Below, piece by piece: positions 16,329-25,272 of a stretch of 64,000 nt of DNA. The position numbers and the translations under genes were made by a program. Position 1 is the stretch's first letter; each line of letters opens with the position of its first letter. Origin of the DNA: an uncultured Clostridia bacterium (GTDB lineage Bacteria; Bacillota; Clostridia; Christensenellales; Borkfalkiaceae); the NCBI GenBank assembly GCA_930989535.1, contig CAKNLK010000002.1:62001-126000 (forward strand). The letters run 5' to 3'. The notes under the pieces were generated by a model. The model was not told the origin of the DNA. It was given only the letters and a program-made list of their open reading frames with translations, and did not search any database.

Positions 16329-17150
16329 ATGTCCGAACCGCAAACAAAAAAGCTGCGCGTCAGCTATCTCGGCCCCGACGGCAGCTATTCCTCCCTCGCG
16401 GCAAAGGAACTCGTTCCCGCGGGGCAGGGGATACCCTGCGGCAGCTTTTACGCCGCCGCGGAGATGCTCGCCGAGGGGGCGGCGGACTGCGCCGTCCTGC
16501 CCGTCGAAAATACCCTGCAGGGCGCGGTGACGCAGAATTTAGATCTCCTGTACGCCTCGGATGATTTGTTCGCCGTGCGCGAATATCTCCTGAAAATCGA
16601 GCACCGCCTCATCGCGAAGGAGGGGACGAAACTGTCGGATATCCGCCGCGTATTTTCGCACGAACAGGCAATTTTGCAGTGCGGTAAATTTATCGCGCAG
16701 AATCTTCCGAACGCGCAAATCATATACACCGACTCGACCATGCAGAGCGTTTCCCGCATTTCCGAAGCGGGGGACGCGGGTATCGTCGGCTCGCACGTGC
16801 GTGCGGAGGGGCTCTCCTTTCTCGGCGGCAATATCGCCGACGAGCCGAAAAATTTCACCCACTTTCTGCTCGTAAAAAGGGGCAGGGAATCTCTGCCTGC
16901 GCACAGCGATTTTATCTATTTTGCGGCGACCTGCCCGCATGAGCCGGGCGCCCTCTTAAAGATGCTGCAAATCCTTTCGGTGTACGATTTGAACATGACC
17001 AAAATCGAGTCTCGTCCCATCAAAAATTCCCCGGGCGAGTATTGCTTTTTTATCGAATTCAAGGGCGACGCCGCCGATAAGAACGTGCGCGCCGCTCTCT
17101 CCCGCTTGGAGGAATATACCAAAAATTTCCGCCTTTTAGGGTGCTATTGA
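16329..17150 (+). CDS. pheA: Prephenate dehydratase with ACT domain
   Basis: A 273-residue monofunctional enzyme converting prephenate to phenylpyruvate. The catalytic part (residues 8-185) shows YLGPDGSYSSLAA, VLPVENTLQGAV and FTHFLLV, where the usual T-R-F motif reads T-H-F; the catalytic Thr is kept. The ACT domain (about 195-273) has CPHEPGALLKML and ESRPIKNSPGEYCFFIEF, the phenylalanine-binding signature. No chorismate mutase domain is attached. A GGGGAAAGC site precedes the ATG. Confidence 0.94.
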   Translation: MSEPQTKKLRVSYLGPDGSYSSLAAKELVPAGQGIPCGSFYAAAEMLAEGAADCAVLPVENTLQGAVTQNLDLLYASDDLFAVREYLLKIEHRLIAKEGTKLSDIRRVFSHEQAILQCGKFIAQNLPNAQIIYTDSTMQSVSRISEAGDAGIVGSHVRAEGLSFLGGNIADEPKNFTHFLLVKRGRESLPAHSDFIYFAATCPHEPGALLKMLQILSVYDLNMTKIESRPIKNSPGEYCFFIEFKGDAADKNVRAALSRLEEYTKNFRLLGCY

Positions 17151-17208
17151 CTCAAAAAACAGAGTACTATGCGTGGCATAAACGCGGTTTTTTGTCGGTT
17201 TTCGGTAT

Positions 17209-18213
17209 TTATCCGAGTCCAAATACTGCGCACAGCGCCAGGCACAGCAGAAAGGCGGCAAGCCCCTGGAGCGCTTTGATGCCGATAAACGGCGCCGCTT
17301 TTACGCCCGCGCTCTTCAGGTAGCCGAGCTGCTGGCAGAGGATGCACGCCCCGCCGAAGGTGACGCAAAACGCCGCCGCGGGGAGCGCGAATAAGCCTCC
17401 GCCCGCGGCGAGCAGGGCGCAGCCGTGCGTCGCTTCCAACAGCCCCACGCACAGCCCTTCGGCGATTTCCTGCGGGAAAAACAGATTGAAAAATTTTTCG
17501 ATTGGCTGCAGGATATGCAAATCGGACAGGGCGAGTGATAATACGTAAAACACGGCGATAAAGCCGCCCACGCACAGGATGGAGATGACCGCGCCGTACA
17601 CGCTTTCGTACAGAATATTGTCGGCGGAGGAGGCGCGTTTTTTCGTCGGCGGCTCGGGCAGCGGTTTTAAGAAAGGTACGAACGCGAGGCAGACGAGCAG
17701 CACCGCGAGGATGTGAGAGGCGAGCAAAATCGCGCCCGCCTTGGCGTTCCCGAACATCGCCCCGCCAACGCTTCCGACGAGGAACATCGGCCCGGAGGTT
17801 GAACACAGCGCGCTCATGCGCGCCGCCTGCTTTTCCGTGACGGCGCCGCTTTTGTAAAGGTCTGCGATGATGCGGCTGCCGACGGGATACCCCGATAAAG
17901 CGCTCAATAAAAAGCAGTAGGCAGCGACGCCCGGCAGCTTGCATTTTTTCGTCAGCGGCGAAAGTTTATCCGCCAGCTTTTCGGCGGCGCCCAGCTTGGT
18001 CAGCAGCGCCGTCAGGATAAAGAAGGGAAAGAGGGACGGCAGCACCGCTTTCGCCCACAGGCTCACCCCTTCCAGGCACGCCGCCGCGTAGCGGGCGGGG
18101 GAGACGGCGAGCAGAACGATTAAAAACACGATTGCCACGGAGAGCAGGGCGGCTGCGGCGGCCTTTCGGCGCGGTGCTTTCCTCTGCGCCGGCAATGCTT
18201 GGGAATGGTACAT
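17209..18213 (-). CDS. ylbJ: Sporulation integral membrane protein YlbJ-like
   Basis: A 334-residue polytopic membrane protein of the nucleoside-recognition/gate family. LLSALSGYPVGSRIIADLY and CSTSGPMFLVGSVGGAMFG are the paired re-entrant signatures of YlbJ. In Bacillus YlbJ is needed for spore cortex formation. About eight to nine hydrophobic segments are visible. It is divergent from the patatin-like gene with 31 bases between them and converges with pheA. Its presence is the main hint that the organism, or a recent ancestor, sporulates. Confidence 0.88.
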   Translation of the reverse strand: MYHSQALPAQRKAPRRKAAAAALLSVAIVFLIVLLAVSPARYAAACLEGVSLWAKAVLPSLFPFFILTALLTKLGAAEKLADKLSPLTKKCKLPGVAAYCFLLSALSGYPVGSRIIADLYKSGAVTEKQAARMSALCSTSGPMFLVGSVGGAMFGNAKAGAILLASHILAVLLVCLAFVPFLKPLPEPPTKKRASSADNILYESVYGAVISILCVGGFIAVFYVLSLALSDLHILQPIEKFFNLFFPQEIAEGLCVGLLEATHGCALLAAGGGLFALPAAAFCVTFGGACILCQQLGYLKSAGVKAAPFIGIKALQGLAAFLLCLALCAVFGLG

Positions 18214-18244
18214 ACTTTACTTTTATGGGGAGAGAAAAGATTTT

Positions 18245-19045
18245 ATGAGTAAAAAGTTGGGCCTTGCGCTGGGCGCGGGCGGTGCGCGCGGCGTCGCGCA
18301 CATCGGGTTTTTAAAGGCTTTGGAGGAAGATGGGATTCGTCCGAGCTATATTTCCGGTTCCTCGATGGGCAGCATCGTCGGCGCCTGCTATGCCAAGGGG
18401 ATGAGCGCGGACGATATGAAGGATGTCATTCAAAAATTGAAAGCGACGGATATCGTCGATATCGGTATCCTTCCTCTGAGCAAATTGGGGCTGATGAAGT
18501 GGACAAAGGTTCGCCGCCTCATGTCCTCCTTTTTGGAGGAGTGCGAGTTTTCCGATTTGGAGATACCCTTCACCTGCGTCGCAGTCGATATTTTGTCGGG
18601 CAATCTGCAGGTGTTTTCGGAGGGGAGCGTGATTGATGCGATTCTCGCCTCCAGCTCCATGCCCACGGTGTTCCGCCCCGTCGAAAAGGACGGCATGCTG
18701 CTCGTGGACGGCGGCGTGCTGTGCCGCGTCCCCGTGCGCCAGGTCAAGGCGATGGGCGCAGACGTCGTCGTCGCGGTGGACGTGCTCGGCGAATGCAAGC
18801 ATTCGTACAAGACGCTGAACATGATTTCGCTCATCACGCGCGTGTACGACATTATGGATTCCTACCGGACGGCGGGCGAGAGGAAAAAGAACCGCCGCAT
18901 CACCGATTTATGGCTGGAGCCGGATATCCCCGGCGTGAGTCAATATGAGGTAAAGTACCACGCTTCCGTGTACGATGCGGGCTATAAGCTCGGCAAGGAA
19001 AACGTCGAAAAAATCAAATCGCTTCTCGAGGACGAGAGCGAATGA
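18245..19045 (+). CDS. Patatin-like phospholipase family protein
   Basis: A 266-residue patatin-fold hydrolase. The glycine-rich oxyanion loop GAGGARGVAHIGFLKAL is at residues 10-26, the nucleophile elbow GSSMG near 39-43 supplies Ser and LVDGGV near 158 supplies the Asp of the catalytic dyad. It is cytoplasmic, without signal peptide, and resembles the RssA/YjjU-type bacterial enzymes. Lipid substrate unknown. GATTTT precedes the ATG and the ribosome binding site GGGGAGAG lies about 14 bases upstream. Confidence 0.92.
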   Translation: MSKKLGLALGAGGARGVAHIGFLKALEEDGIRPSYISGSSMGSIVGACYAKGMSADDMKDVIQKLKATDIVDIGILPLSKLGLMKWTKVRRLMSSFLEECEFSDLEIPFTCVAVDILSGNLQVFSEGSVIDAILASSSMPTVFRPVEKDGMLLVDGGVLCRVPVRQVKAMGADVVVAVDVLGECKHSYKTLNMISLITRVYDIMDSYRTAGERKKNRRITDLWLEPDIPGVSQYEVKYHASVYDAGYKLGKENVEKIKSLLEDESE

Positions 19046-19176
19046 CCGCCCGCTTCGCCCGCGCGGAGCCCGCGCCCGTTCGTTCGCTCGCTGAGGTTCG
19101 GGCGGCGGCGTGCGGTGTGCTTTTAAAGTATTTCGACGATGCCCGTCCGGGCCGCCGATAGACAATCAAAATAAGG

Positions 19177-19210
19177 AAATTGCCGCAAATGGAAAGGGCG
19201 GCAATTTTTT
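19177..19210 (+). terminator. Terminator-like hairpin eight bases before rarA
   Basis: A perfect 10-bp stem (AAATTGCCGC with GCGGCAATTT) around an 11-base loop ends in a T-run (19205-19210). It lies 130 bases after the lipase stop and directly before the rarA start, so it may end the upstream transcript or act as an attenuator of rarA. Confidence 0.65.
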
Positions 19211-19218
19211 ACGGTACT

Positions 19219-20562
19219 ATGGATTTATTCGATTTAAACAACAACGAATACGACGCAAAGCCGCTCGCGGACAAGATGCGCCCGAACAACCTCGACGAAT
19301 TCGTGGGGCAGGGGCACATCGTCGCGGAGGGGAGCCTGCTCCGCCGCGCCATCAAGCTGGACAGGCTGGGCAGCTGCATCTTCTGGGGGCCGCCCGGCTG
19401 CGGCAAAACGACGCTCGCGAACATCATCGCCGCCACCACGCACGGCAATTTTATCAAATTGAACGCGGTGCAGAGCGGCGTGGCGGACGTCAAAAAGGCG
19501 GTCGAGGACGCGCGCACCGCCTTAAAACTGTACGGCAAAAAAACCTATCTCCTGCTCGACGAGTGCCACCGCTTCAATAAGACGCAGTCCGATTCGCTCC
19601 TGCCCGCCATCGAGCAGGGAACCGTCATTTTTATCGGCTCGACGACGGAAAACCCGTACGCGAGCATGACGCCCGCTATCGTCTCCCGCTGCCGCGTCTT
19701 CGAGTTCAGGCGGCTCTCGGACGGGGAAATCGAGGGCGCGCTCGAAAAGGCGCTCACCTCGCGCAAGGGACTCTACGCCTATAAAGCGCAGGTGGATAAA
19801 GAGGCGATAACGCATATCGCGCAGATGAGCGCGGGGGATTTGCGCGCGGCGTACAATGCGCTCGAGCTCGCCGTCCTCACCACGCCGCCCGCCGCCGACG
19901 GCAGTATTCACGTCACCCTCGCCGATGCGGAGCAGTCCATTCAGCGCAAGGCGCTTTCCTATAATAAGGACGCGTATTATGACATTTTATCCGCGTTTTG
20001 CAAGAGCCTGCGCGGGAGCGACTCCAACGCCGCGCTGTACTACGCCTTCCGCCTCATCGAGGGCGGCTGCGACCCGATGAACATTCTCCGCCGCCTCGTC
20101 GTACACGCGAGCGAGGACGTCGGCATGGCAGATCCCAATGCGCTCGTCGTGGCGACGGCGGCGCTCACGGCGTTCGAAAAGCTGGGCGCGCCCGAGGGGC
20201 TCATACCCTTGAGCAACGCCATCATTTATGTGTGCGAAGCGGAAAAATCCAACTCCGTCGTCCTCGCGATGGGCGCGGCGCAGCAGGCCGCCCGCGAGGT
20301 GCGGGACGACAATATTCCGCCCTATTTAAAGGACAATTCCTACGGCAGCCTTGCGGACAAGGCGCAGAGCGCGGGGTACAAGTACCCGCACAACTACGGC
20401 GGCTGGGTTAAACAGCAGTACCTGCCCGATTCTTTGAAGGACGAAGTTTTCTACCGCCCGCAGGGCAGGGGATACGAAAGGACGGTCGCCGAAACGCGCC
20501 GCCGCAAGGGCATGCCTGACGACACCATCGCCGAACCGCCGCAGGGCAGACCGCATCCGTAA
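19219..20562 (+). CDS. rarA: Replication-associated recombination protein RarA (MgsA)
   Basis: A 447-residue clamp-loader-like AAA+ ATPase acting at stalled replication forks. ADKMRPNNLDEFVGQGHI opens the ATPase domain, Walker A is WGPPGCGKTT at about 50-59, Walker B is LLLDECHRF, sensor 1 is IFIGSTTENP, and the C-terminal tetramerisation region has ASEDVGMADPNAL and YPHNYGGWVKQQYLP. The ATG at 19219 gives the family's usual MDLFDL start. A longer TTG start (19180) would translate through the terminator stem, so it is not preferred even though it has a better ribosome binding site. Confidence 0.92.
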   Translation: MDLFDLNNNEYDAKPLADKMRPNNLDEFVGQGHIVAEGSLLRRAIKLDRLGSCIFWGPPGCGKTTLANIIAATTHGNFIKLNAVQSGVADVKKAVEDARTALKLYGKKTYLLLDECHRFNKTQSDSLLPAIEQGTVIFIGSTTENPYASMTPAIVSRCRVFEFRRLSDGEIEGALEKALTSRKGLYAYKAQVDKEAITHIAQMSAGDLRAAYNALELAVLTTPPAADGSIHVTLADAEQSIQRKALSYNKDAYYDILSAFCKSLRGSDSNAALYYAFRLIEGGCDPMNILRRLVVHASEDVGMADPNALVVATAALTAFEKLGAPEGLIPLSNAIIYVCEAEKSNSVVLAMGAAQQAAREVRDDNIPPYLKDNSYGSLADKAQSAGYKYPHNYGGWVKQQYLPDSLKDEVFYRPQGRGYERTVAETRRRKGMPDDTIAEPPQGRPHP

Positions 20563-20594
20563 AACGAGTAAAATGCGGGCCGCGCAAAATTGAA

Positions 20595-20708
20595 GTGAAC
20601 CCCAAAGTTTGGACAAAAATTTAATTAAATTGTTTTGTAATGAGTTCGGTATTGCACCGGACTCATTCCTTGTAATTTAAGAAAAAGCGGACTTGGTTTC
20701 GTCTTAAA
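20595..20708 (-). pseudogene. 3' remnant of an IS3-family transposase
   Basis: On the minus strand the DNA reads in one frame to a stop near 20625 and ends with QGMSPVQYRTHYKTI, the C-terminal signature of IS3/IS150-type OrfB (rve integrase) proteins. The bases beyond the stop, TGAACCCCAAAGTTTGGACA on the plus strand, resemble an IS3-family terminal inverted repeat. Only about 28 codons survive and the rest of the element is gone. Boundaries are approximate. Confidence 0.65.
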
Positions 20709-20808
20709 TCAGTATGGTAGAATATTATGAGCTGTTTGAGCAGTGGCTGAAATCAAATCAGAAGAAATAAAAGGACGGCTTGCTTGTGTGCGGTAAGCGA
20801 GTTAAAAT

Positions 20809-20876
20809 CGGTGCTTTAGCACCGCGCCGGTATTCTCGCCCTTTAGGGCTTCTTAAAGCCCACACCTTTAGTGGGG
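20809..20876. repeat. Cluster of hairpins with TTTA loops
   Basis: Three stems follow one another: CGGTGC-TTTA-GCACCG (20809-20824), GCCC-TTTA-GGGC (20838-20849) and CCCAC-ACCTTTA-GTGGG (20859-20875). GGGCTT (20846-20851) can alternatively pair with AAGCCC (20856-20861). The arrangement resembles the right end or guide-RNA region of IS200/IS605-type elements, but no TnpA or TnpB gene is present. Confidence 0.45.
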
Positions 20877-20935
20877 GGATATTCACTTAAAGCCGACGGT
20901 TTGCATATAGGATTGCCGAAACGTCGCAAATTGGC

Positions 20936-20981
20936 TTGATTTTTTCGCACATATATGATAAAATGAACAAGTATTTGTTCA
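20936..20981 (+). promoter_or_regulatory. Promoter and operator of the rhamnosidase gene
   Basis: TTGATT (20936-20941), a 17-base spacer and TAAAAT (20959-20964). Directly after the -10 lies the palindrome GAACAAGTATTTGTTC (20965-20980, 6-4-6), positioned across the transcription start like a repressor operator. Confidence 0.65.
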
Positions 20982-21032
20982 AACAATACAAAAACGTTTA
21001 CTGGTTTTATTAAAATTTTAGGTGGTGGAGAG

Positions 21033-22880
21033 ATGTTTCAAAAGGCTGAATGGATTTGGACGGGCGAACCGCACAAGAAAAATCGCTTTGTCCGTTTCAA
21101 GGTAGAGTTCGATGCCCCGAAGGGCGTGGCGGAGGCAAAGTTTTGCATCGCCGCCGAAACGAAGTACTACTTGTATCTAAACGATGCGCTGACGGTGTTC
21201 GACGGCGGCCTGCACCGGGAAAGCACACCCGGAAACGGCTATTACGACGAAGTTTCTCTCGCGGTGAAGCCGGGCAGAAATACCATTTTAATCGACGTAT
21301 GGTATTGGGGGAACGGCGGCAGAAACAATACGGCTTTCCCTTGCGCGGGGGTGCTGTTCGAGAGCGAAGAGCTGGGCGTTTACAGCGGCGCGCATATCGA
21401 GTGCGGCGTTTTGCAGGCGTATTTTGAGCCGCAGGGCGAACAGCCCGCATATCTGTACGGCGGGTACAACGTCGGGTTCGACGCCAACAAGGATAAAGTC
21501 GATTACCAAAAGGCGCAGGTCGTCGCCAAGTACGGCGAACAGCCGTACGGCATCCCGCGCAAGCGCCCGATTCCGCTGTTTGCATTCGGGAAAAACGTGT
21601 CGGCGGAATATACGCGCGACGGGCAGGTGTACGAAGTGCGGCTTCCGTACGCGATGCAGTTTTCTCCCTATTTGAAAGTAAAGGCGAAGGGCGGCGAGTC
21701 GATTGATATCCGCAGCGACCGCTATGCCGTCCGCGGCGGCCCCGGCGACAATATCGGAGTATATAAGGGGCACCGCTACGAGTACGTATGCCGCCCGGGC
21801 GAACAGGAATACAGCGGCTACAACTATATTTTCGGCGAAAAGGCGCTGTTCACGATACCGGACGGGGTGGAGGTGCTCGAGCTTGGCTACCGCGAGAGCG
21901 GGTACGACTGCCAGATTGTAAACGTGCCCGTAACGGACGACGCACTCCTGAACCGATTGATGGAAAAGTGTGCGCGCACCTTGAAAGTGTGCATGCGTGA
22001 AAACTTTATGGACTGCCCCGACCGCGAGCGCGGGCAGTGGATTGGCGACGTTTCCGTGCAGGCGCCGCAGGTGTTCCTCTGCCTGAGCGACAACGCGCGG
22101 CTGCTTTTGCGCAAGGCAATCGTCGATTTCTTCTCCCTGCGCAAGGGGGATAGGCTCGTCGGCAACGTGCCCGGCGACAATTTCAGCGAATTGCCCGGCC
22201 AGAGCCTGAACGCAATCAGCGAGGTGGGCATGCTCGCAAATTACTACGCCAACACGAAAGACAAGGAAATCCTGCGCATGGCGTTCGAGCCTTCCGTGGC
22301 GTATCTGAAGCTGTGGAGCATGGGCGAGGACGGTTTTATCGTTACCCGCCCGGGCGATTGGAATTGGTTTGACCACAACTTCAACATCGACGAAAAGATT
22401 TTGGAGAACTGCTGGTACTACAGCGCGCTGAAGTATGCGCTGTTCATGGCGGAAGAGCTGCAGGACGGGCGCTATACCGAATTTCTGCGCGCGCGCAAGG
22501 AGAGCATCGAAAACAATTTCGAGCGCGCTTTCTGGACGGGCAAGGGATATTCGTCCGGCAAGGTGATGGACGACCGCGCGAACGCGATGGCGGTCGTTGT
22601 GGGGCTCGCCGATATAGAGCATGCGGACAGAATCCGCGACGTGTTGGATACCGTGTTCAACGCCACGACTTACATGGAAGGATACGTTTTGGAAGCGCTT
22701 TGCCGGTTGGGGTTCAAAGAGGACGCGTATAAGCGCATGATGTCGCGCTACTACCCGCTCATCGTAAACGAAAACTCCACCCTGTGGGAAGACTTTTTCG
22801 TCCTCGGCACGCGCAACCACGCCTGGACGGGGGCGCCGCTCACGATTGTCTGCCGGCATTTTCAGGAATTGATTCATTAA
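21033..22880 (+). CDS. GH78-type alpha-L-rhamnosidase-like protein
   Basis: A 615-residue protein without signal peptide, so it acts on imported oligosaccharides. The N-terminal half is beta-sandwich-like (WIWTGEPHKKNRFVRF at residues 7-22 is typical of the family). The catalytic six-hairpin domain begins near residue 300 with NFMDCPDRERGQWIGDV (324-340), where Asp and Glu of the D-x-x-x-R-E pattern match the GH78 acid region, and GDWNWFD near 442. It removes terminal L-rhamnose or a related L-sugar; exact specificity is not readable. GGTGGAGAG precedes the ATG. It faces an AraC regulator and a pentose-type operon downstream. Confidence 0.82.
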   Translation: MFQKAEWIWTGEPHKKNRFVRFKVEFDAPKGVAEAKFCIAAETKYYLYLNDALTVFDGGLHRESTPGNGYYDEVSLAVKPGRNTILIDVWYWGNGGRNNTAFPCAGVLFESEELGVYSGAHIECGVLQAYFEPQGEQPAYLYGGYNVGFDANKDKVDYQKAQVVAKYGEQPYGIPRKRPIPLFAFGKNVSAEYTRDGQVYEVRLPYAMQFSPYLKVKAKGGESIDIRSDRYAVRGGPGDNIGVYKGHRYEYVCRPGEQEYSGYNYIFGEKALFTIPDGVEVLELGYRESGYDCQIVNVPVTDDALLNRLMEKCARTLKVCMRENFMDCPDRERGQWIGDVSVQAPQVFLCLSDNARLLLRKAIVDFFSLRKGDRLVGNVPGDNFSELPGQSLNAISEVGMLANYYANTKDKEILRMAFEPSVAYLKLWSMGEDGFIVTRPGDWNWFDHNFNIDEKILENCWYYSALKYALFMAEELQDGRYTEFLRARKESIENNFERAFWTGKGYSSGKVMDDRANAMAVVVGLADIEHADRIRDVLDTVFNATTYMEGYVLEALCRLGFKEDAYKRMMSRYYPLIVNENSTLWEDFFVLGTRNHAWTGAPLTIVCRHFQELIH

Positions 22881-22891
22881 AAGCACATTTG

Positions 22892-22919
22892 CGGCGGGGG
22901 CGTTTTTTCGTCCCCGCCG
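22892..22919. terminator. Hairpin after the rhamnosidase gene
   Basis: An 11-bp stem with one G-T pair around a six-T loop, starting 12 bases after the stop codon. No T-run follows on the plus strand, so it may be only an mRNA-stabilising end. Confidence 0.5.
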
Positions 22920-23023
22920 TTGCTGTATGCGCCGCGGAATCCGCGCCCGCCGCGCGGCAGAGCAGGTTTGCCCGGCGCGGCGCGCGGCATTTCCGCGCAA
23001 GGGGCGCGAAACGGCAAAGGGCG

Positions 23024-23062
23024 AGGCCCGAAAGGATTTTTTCCTTTCGGGCCTCTTTTTTT
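23024..23062 (+). terminator. Strong intrinsic terminator
   Basis: A perfect 13-bp stem (23024-23036 with 23042-23054) around five T residues, then C and a seven-T run. It probably ends the rhamnosidase transcript before the convergent AraC gene. Confidence 0.8.
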
Positions 23063-23076
23063 AATACGCAAAAGTT

Positions 23077-23811
23077 TTAATTCATATCCCTTTTCCACAG
23101 TTTGGGGCTTTCGCCCGTCTGCTTTTTGAATACGCGCGAGAAATAGTACTGGTCGTCGAATCCGCACATTTGGGCGATGTTTTTGACGGACAGAGTACTG
23201 TTTTCCAACAGCTCCTTGGCGTAGTTGATGCGGATGCGGTTGAGGTACTCCACGGGTGTGGTGCCCGTATCCGCCTTGAACAGGCGGCGGAAATGGTCTT
23301 TGCAGAGGGGCACGGATTCCAGGGCGTCCGCAACGTTGAAAAAGCAGTTGGACAAATTGTTTACGAGTTCCCGCTTGAAGCATTCCACATAAAAATTGCT
23401 TTTCGCGGAATCGTTTGCAAGTATGAACATGTATTGCTGCAGCACGTTTAAAATTGCGTTGGTAACGAGCCTGTGCGTCGGCCTGTAGTAAAATTCGTAG
23501 TAGAGCTGGCGGAGTATGTACAGGAAATCGGAATTGGGCGTATCGTTTAAAATCAACGGCGTAGGCTGTGCCAGGGCAAAATTTTCCACGCAGAAATAGA
23601 TGTTTTTATAGCCGGTTTCGGAGATATCTTCGTGAATCATTCCGGGCGGTTGGCATACGATGGTGCCTTTTTGGAAATAAATATCCCTGTTTTCGGTGAT
23701 ATTTTTCCCGCTCCCTTCAAAATAATAGGTGATTTCCCAATACTTGTGTACATGTTTTTGGAAGCGGTATGTCAGATTGTTCTGCATGCCGATATTGATT
23801 AAATTATTCAT
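23077..23811 (-). CDS. AraC-family transcriptional regulator
   Basis: A 244-residue regulator. Residues 10-110 form the cupin-like sensor (KHVHKYWEITYYFEGSG, then PPGMIHED). The C-terminal 100 residues hold two helix-turn-helix motifs: the first around CKDHFRRLFKADTGTTPVEY, the second around VKNIAQMCGFDDQYYFSRVF. It sits between the rhamnosidase and the sugar operon, divergent from the operon, and most likely activates both on sensing a sugar. On the minus strand TATAAT precedes its ATG by about 30 bases. Confidence 0.9.
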   Translation of the reverse strand: MNNLINIGMQNNLTYRFQKHVHKYWEITYYFEGSGKNITENRDIYFQKGTIVCQPPGMIHEDISETGYKNIYFCVENFALAQPTPLILNDTPNSDFLYILRQLYYEFYYRPTHRLVTNAILNVLQQYMFILANDSAKSNFYVECFKRELVNNLSNCFFNVADALESVPLCKDHFRRLFKADTGTTPVEYLNRIRINYAKELLENSTLSVKNIAQMCGFDDQYYFSRVFKKQTGESPKLWKRDMN

Positions 23812-24066
23812 CGCTCAATCTATATTCTCCCTTCCCACTCATTATAGCAGTCAAAATTTTGTTTGTCAATAGTACAATGTCGTTTTTGTCCATCAAAATA
23901 GTCGGAGTGTTGTATTTCAAAATTACCGCAAAAATTATACAATAGTAACGGTACATGAAAGGCTGCTGCCACACCTCCGCGCGCGTTGCGGAAAGTTTCG
24001 CGCCGGCGGCAAGGGCGCGCATTCAAGTAACCGCAAAAGGTATATTTTTAATTGGAGATCGGTGAG

Positions 24067-25272
24067 ATGAAGGACAAAATTTTGGAAACTCTGCAAAGCA
24101 ACGGCGGAATATTCCGCTTGATTCCCGTATTTGTGCCGCGCCGGTTCGGCAAGCCGGGCAAGCGCCTGCGCCTGCACCCGGACGACGCGTACGCGTACGG
24201 CACGAAGCGCGGCGCGGTCAAAGAGCGCTGGTTTTCCTCTGTCATCCGCTGTATGAACGGCGAAGACGCGAAGGAGGACGAGGGCTTAAGCTACGTCGCC
24301 GCGAACGAGGACGGGAGCGAGCGCTTCACGTTGAAGGAGGCCGTCGACGAGCTGAAGGATAAGCTCATCGGCAAAGAACTGTATCAAAAGTTCGGCACGT
24401 GGCCCATGTACAGCAAATTTTTCGATTATGAGGACGCGCTGTTCCATCACTTGCACCTCGGCTTTGAGGACGCGGCGCGCGTGGGCAGGCTTGGAAAGCC
24501 GGAATCGTACTTTTTCCCCATTCAGTACAACAACTATCCTGGGAATTGTCCGTATACATATTTCGGCTTCGATCCGGATACGACGCCCGAGCAGGTCAAA
24601 GAGCGCCTGCGCGACTTCGAGGAGAGGGACAACCGAATCACGGAATTGTCCAGGGCGTACCGCGTCGAATTGGAGAGCGGCTGGTATACGCCGGCGGGCG
24701 TGATTCATGCCCCGGGCAGCTATCTTACCTACGAGCCGCAGTGGAACAGCGATGTCAATTCCGTATATGAAAACGTGGCGAGCGGGGAGGTCTACCCGAA
24801 ATCTTTCCTGAATGAAAACTGCCCCGCGGACAAGGCGGACGACATCGATTATATATTCTCCCTGCTGGATTGGGAGAAGAACGTCGAGCCCAATTATAAA
24901 AAGAGATTTTCGCGCCCGCCCATTGTAATCTGCGACAACGAGCAGTACACGGAAAAGTGGATTGCCTACGGCAACAATTATATTGCGGCGAAACAGCTGA
25001 CAATCAAGCCGGGGCAGACGGCCGTCATCCGCGACGATACGGCATACGGCTGCATCCTGGTGCAGGGCTACGGCAAGTTCGGCGACTACAAGTGCTCCAC
25101 GCCTTCGCTGCTGCGCTTCGGGCAGATGTCGGAGGACGAATACTTCGTCTCCTACGACAGGGCTTCCAAGGGCGTAAAGATTGAAAATCACTCCTCCTAC
25201 GAGCCGTTGGTCATTCTGAAGCACTTCCCCACGACGAAGGATACCCCTAAGAACGAATATGGCGACGAGTAA
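24067..25272 (+). CDS. Cupin-fold protein, possible sugar isomerase
   Basis: A 401-residue cytoplasmic protein. DALFHHLHLGFEDAA (about 120-134) offers a cluster of His residues, and SGWYTPAGVIHAPGSYLTYE (about 203-222) resembles the metal-binding turn of cupin sugar isomerases such as mannose-6-phosphate isomerase; QWNSDVNSVYE follows. The family is not recognised with certainty. The ATG at 24067 is chosen, with GGAG and GGTGAG upstream. It overlaps the next gene by 14 bases and opens the sugar operon, so a role in isomerising or mutarotating the released sugar is likely but inferred. Confidence 0.6.
   Translation: MKDKILETLQSNGGIFRLIPVFVPRRFGKPGKRLRLHPDDAYAYGTKRGAVKERWFSSVIRCMNGEDAKEDEGLSYVAANEDGSERFTLKEAVDELKDKLIGKELYQKFGTWPMYSKFFDYEDALFHHLHLGFEDAARVGRLGKPESYFFPIQYNNYPGNCPYTYFGFDPDTTPEQVKERLRDFEERDNRITELSRAYRVELESGWYTPAGVIHAPGSYLTYEPQWNSDVNSVYENVASGEVYPKSFLNENCPADKADDIDYIFSLLDWEKNVEPNYKKRFSRPPIVICDNEQYTEKWIAYGNNYIAAKQLTIKPGQTAVIRDDTAYGCILVQGYGKFGDYKCSTPSLLRFGQMSEDEYFVSYDRASKGVKIENHSSYEPLVILKHFPTTKDTPKNEYGDE

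Larger units (their letters stand above)
20563..21032. other. Intergenic region with transposon remnants and promoter
   Basis: A 470-base gap that is visibly more AT-rich and scrambled than its surroundings. From left to right it holds the end of an IS3-type transposase with its terminal repeat, a short fragment of unknown origin, a cluster of TTTA-loop hairpins, and the promoter and palindrome of the rhamnosidase gene. No complete gene is present. Confidence 0.7.

Noticed and set aside
20809..20876. A CRISPR array
   Set aside because: The hairpins differ in stem sequence, spacing is irregular and no direct repeat of 23-40 bases exists.
21288..23000. A 570-codon open frame on minus, opposite the rhamnosidase gene
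   Set aside because: Antisense shadow; it runs across the terminator region and has no recognisable domain.
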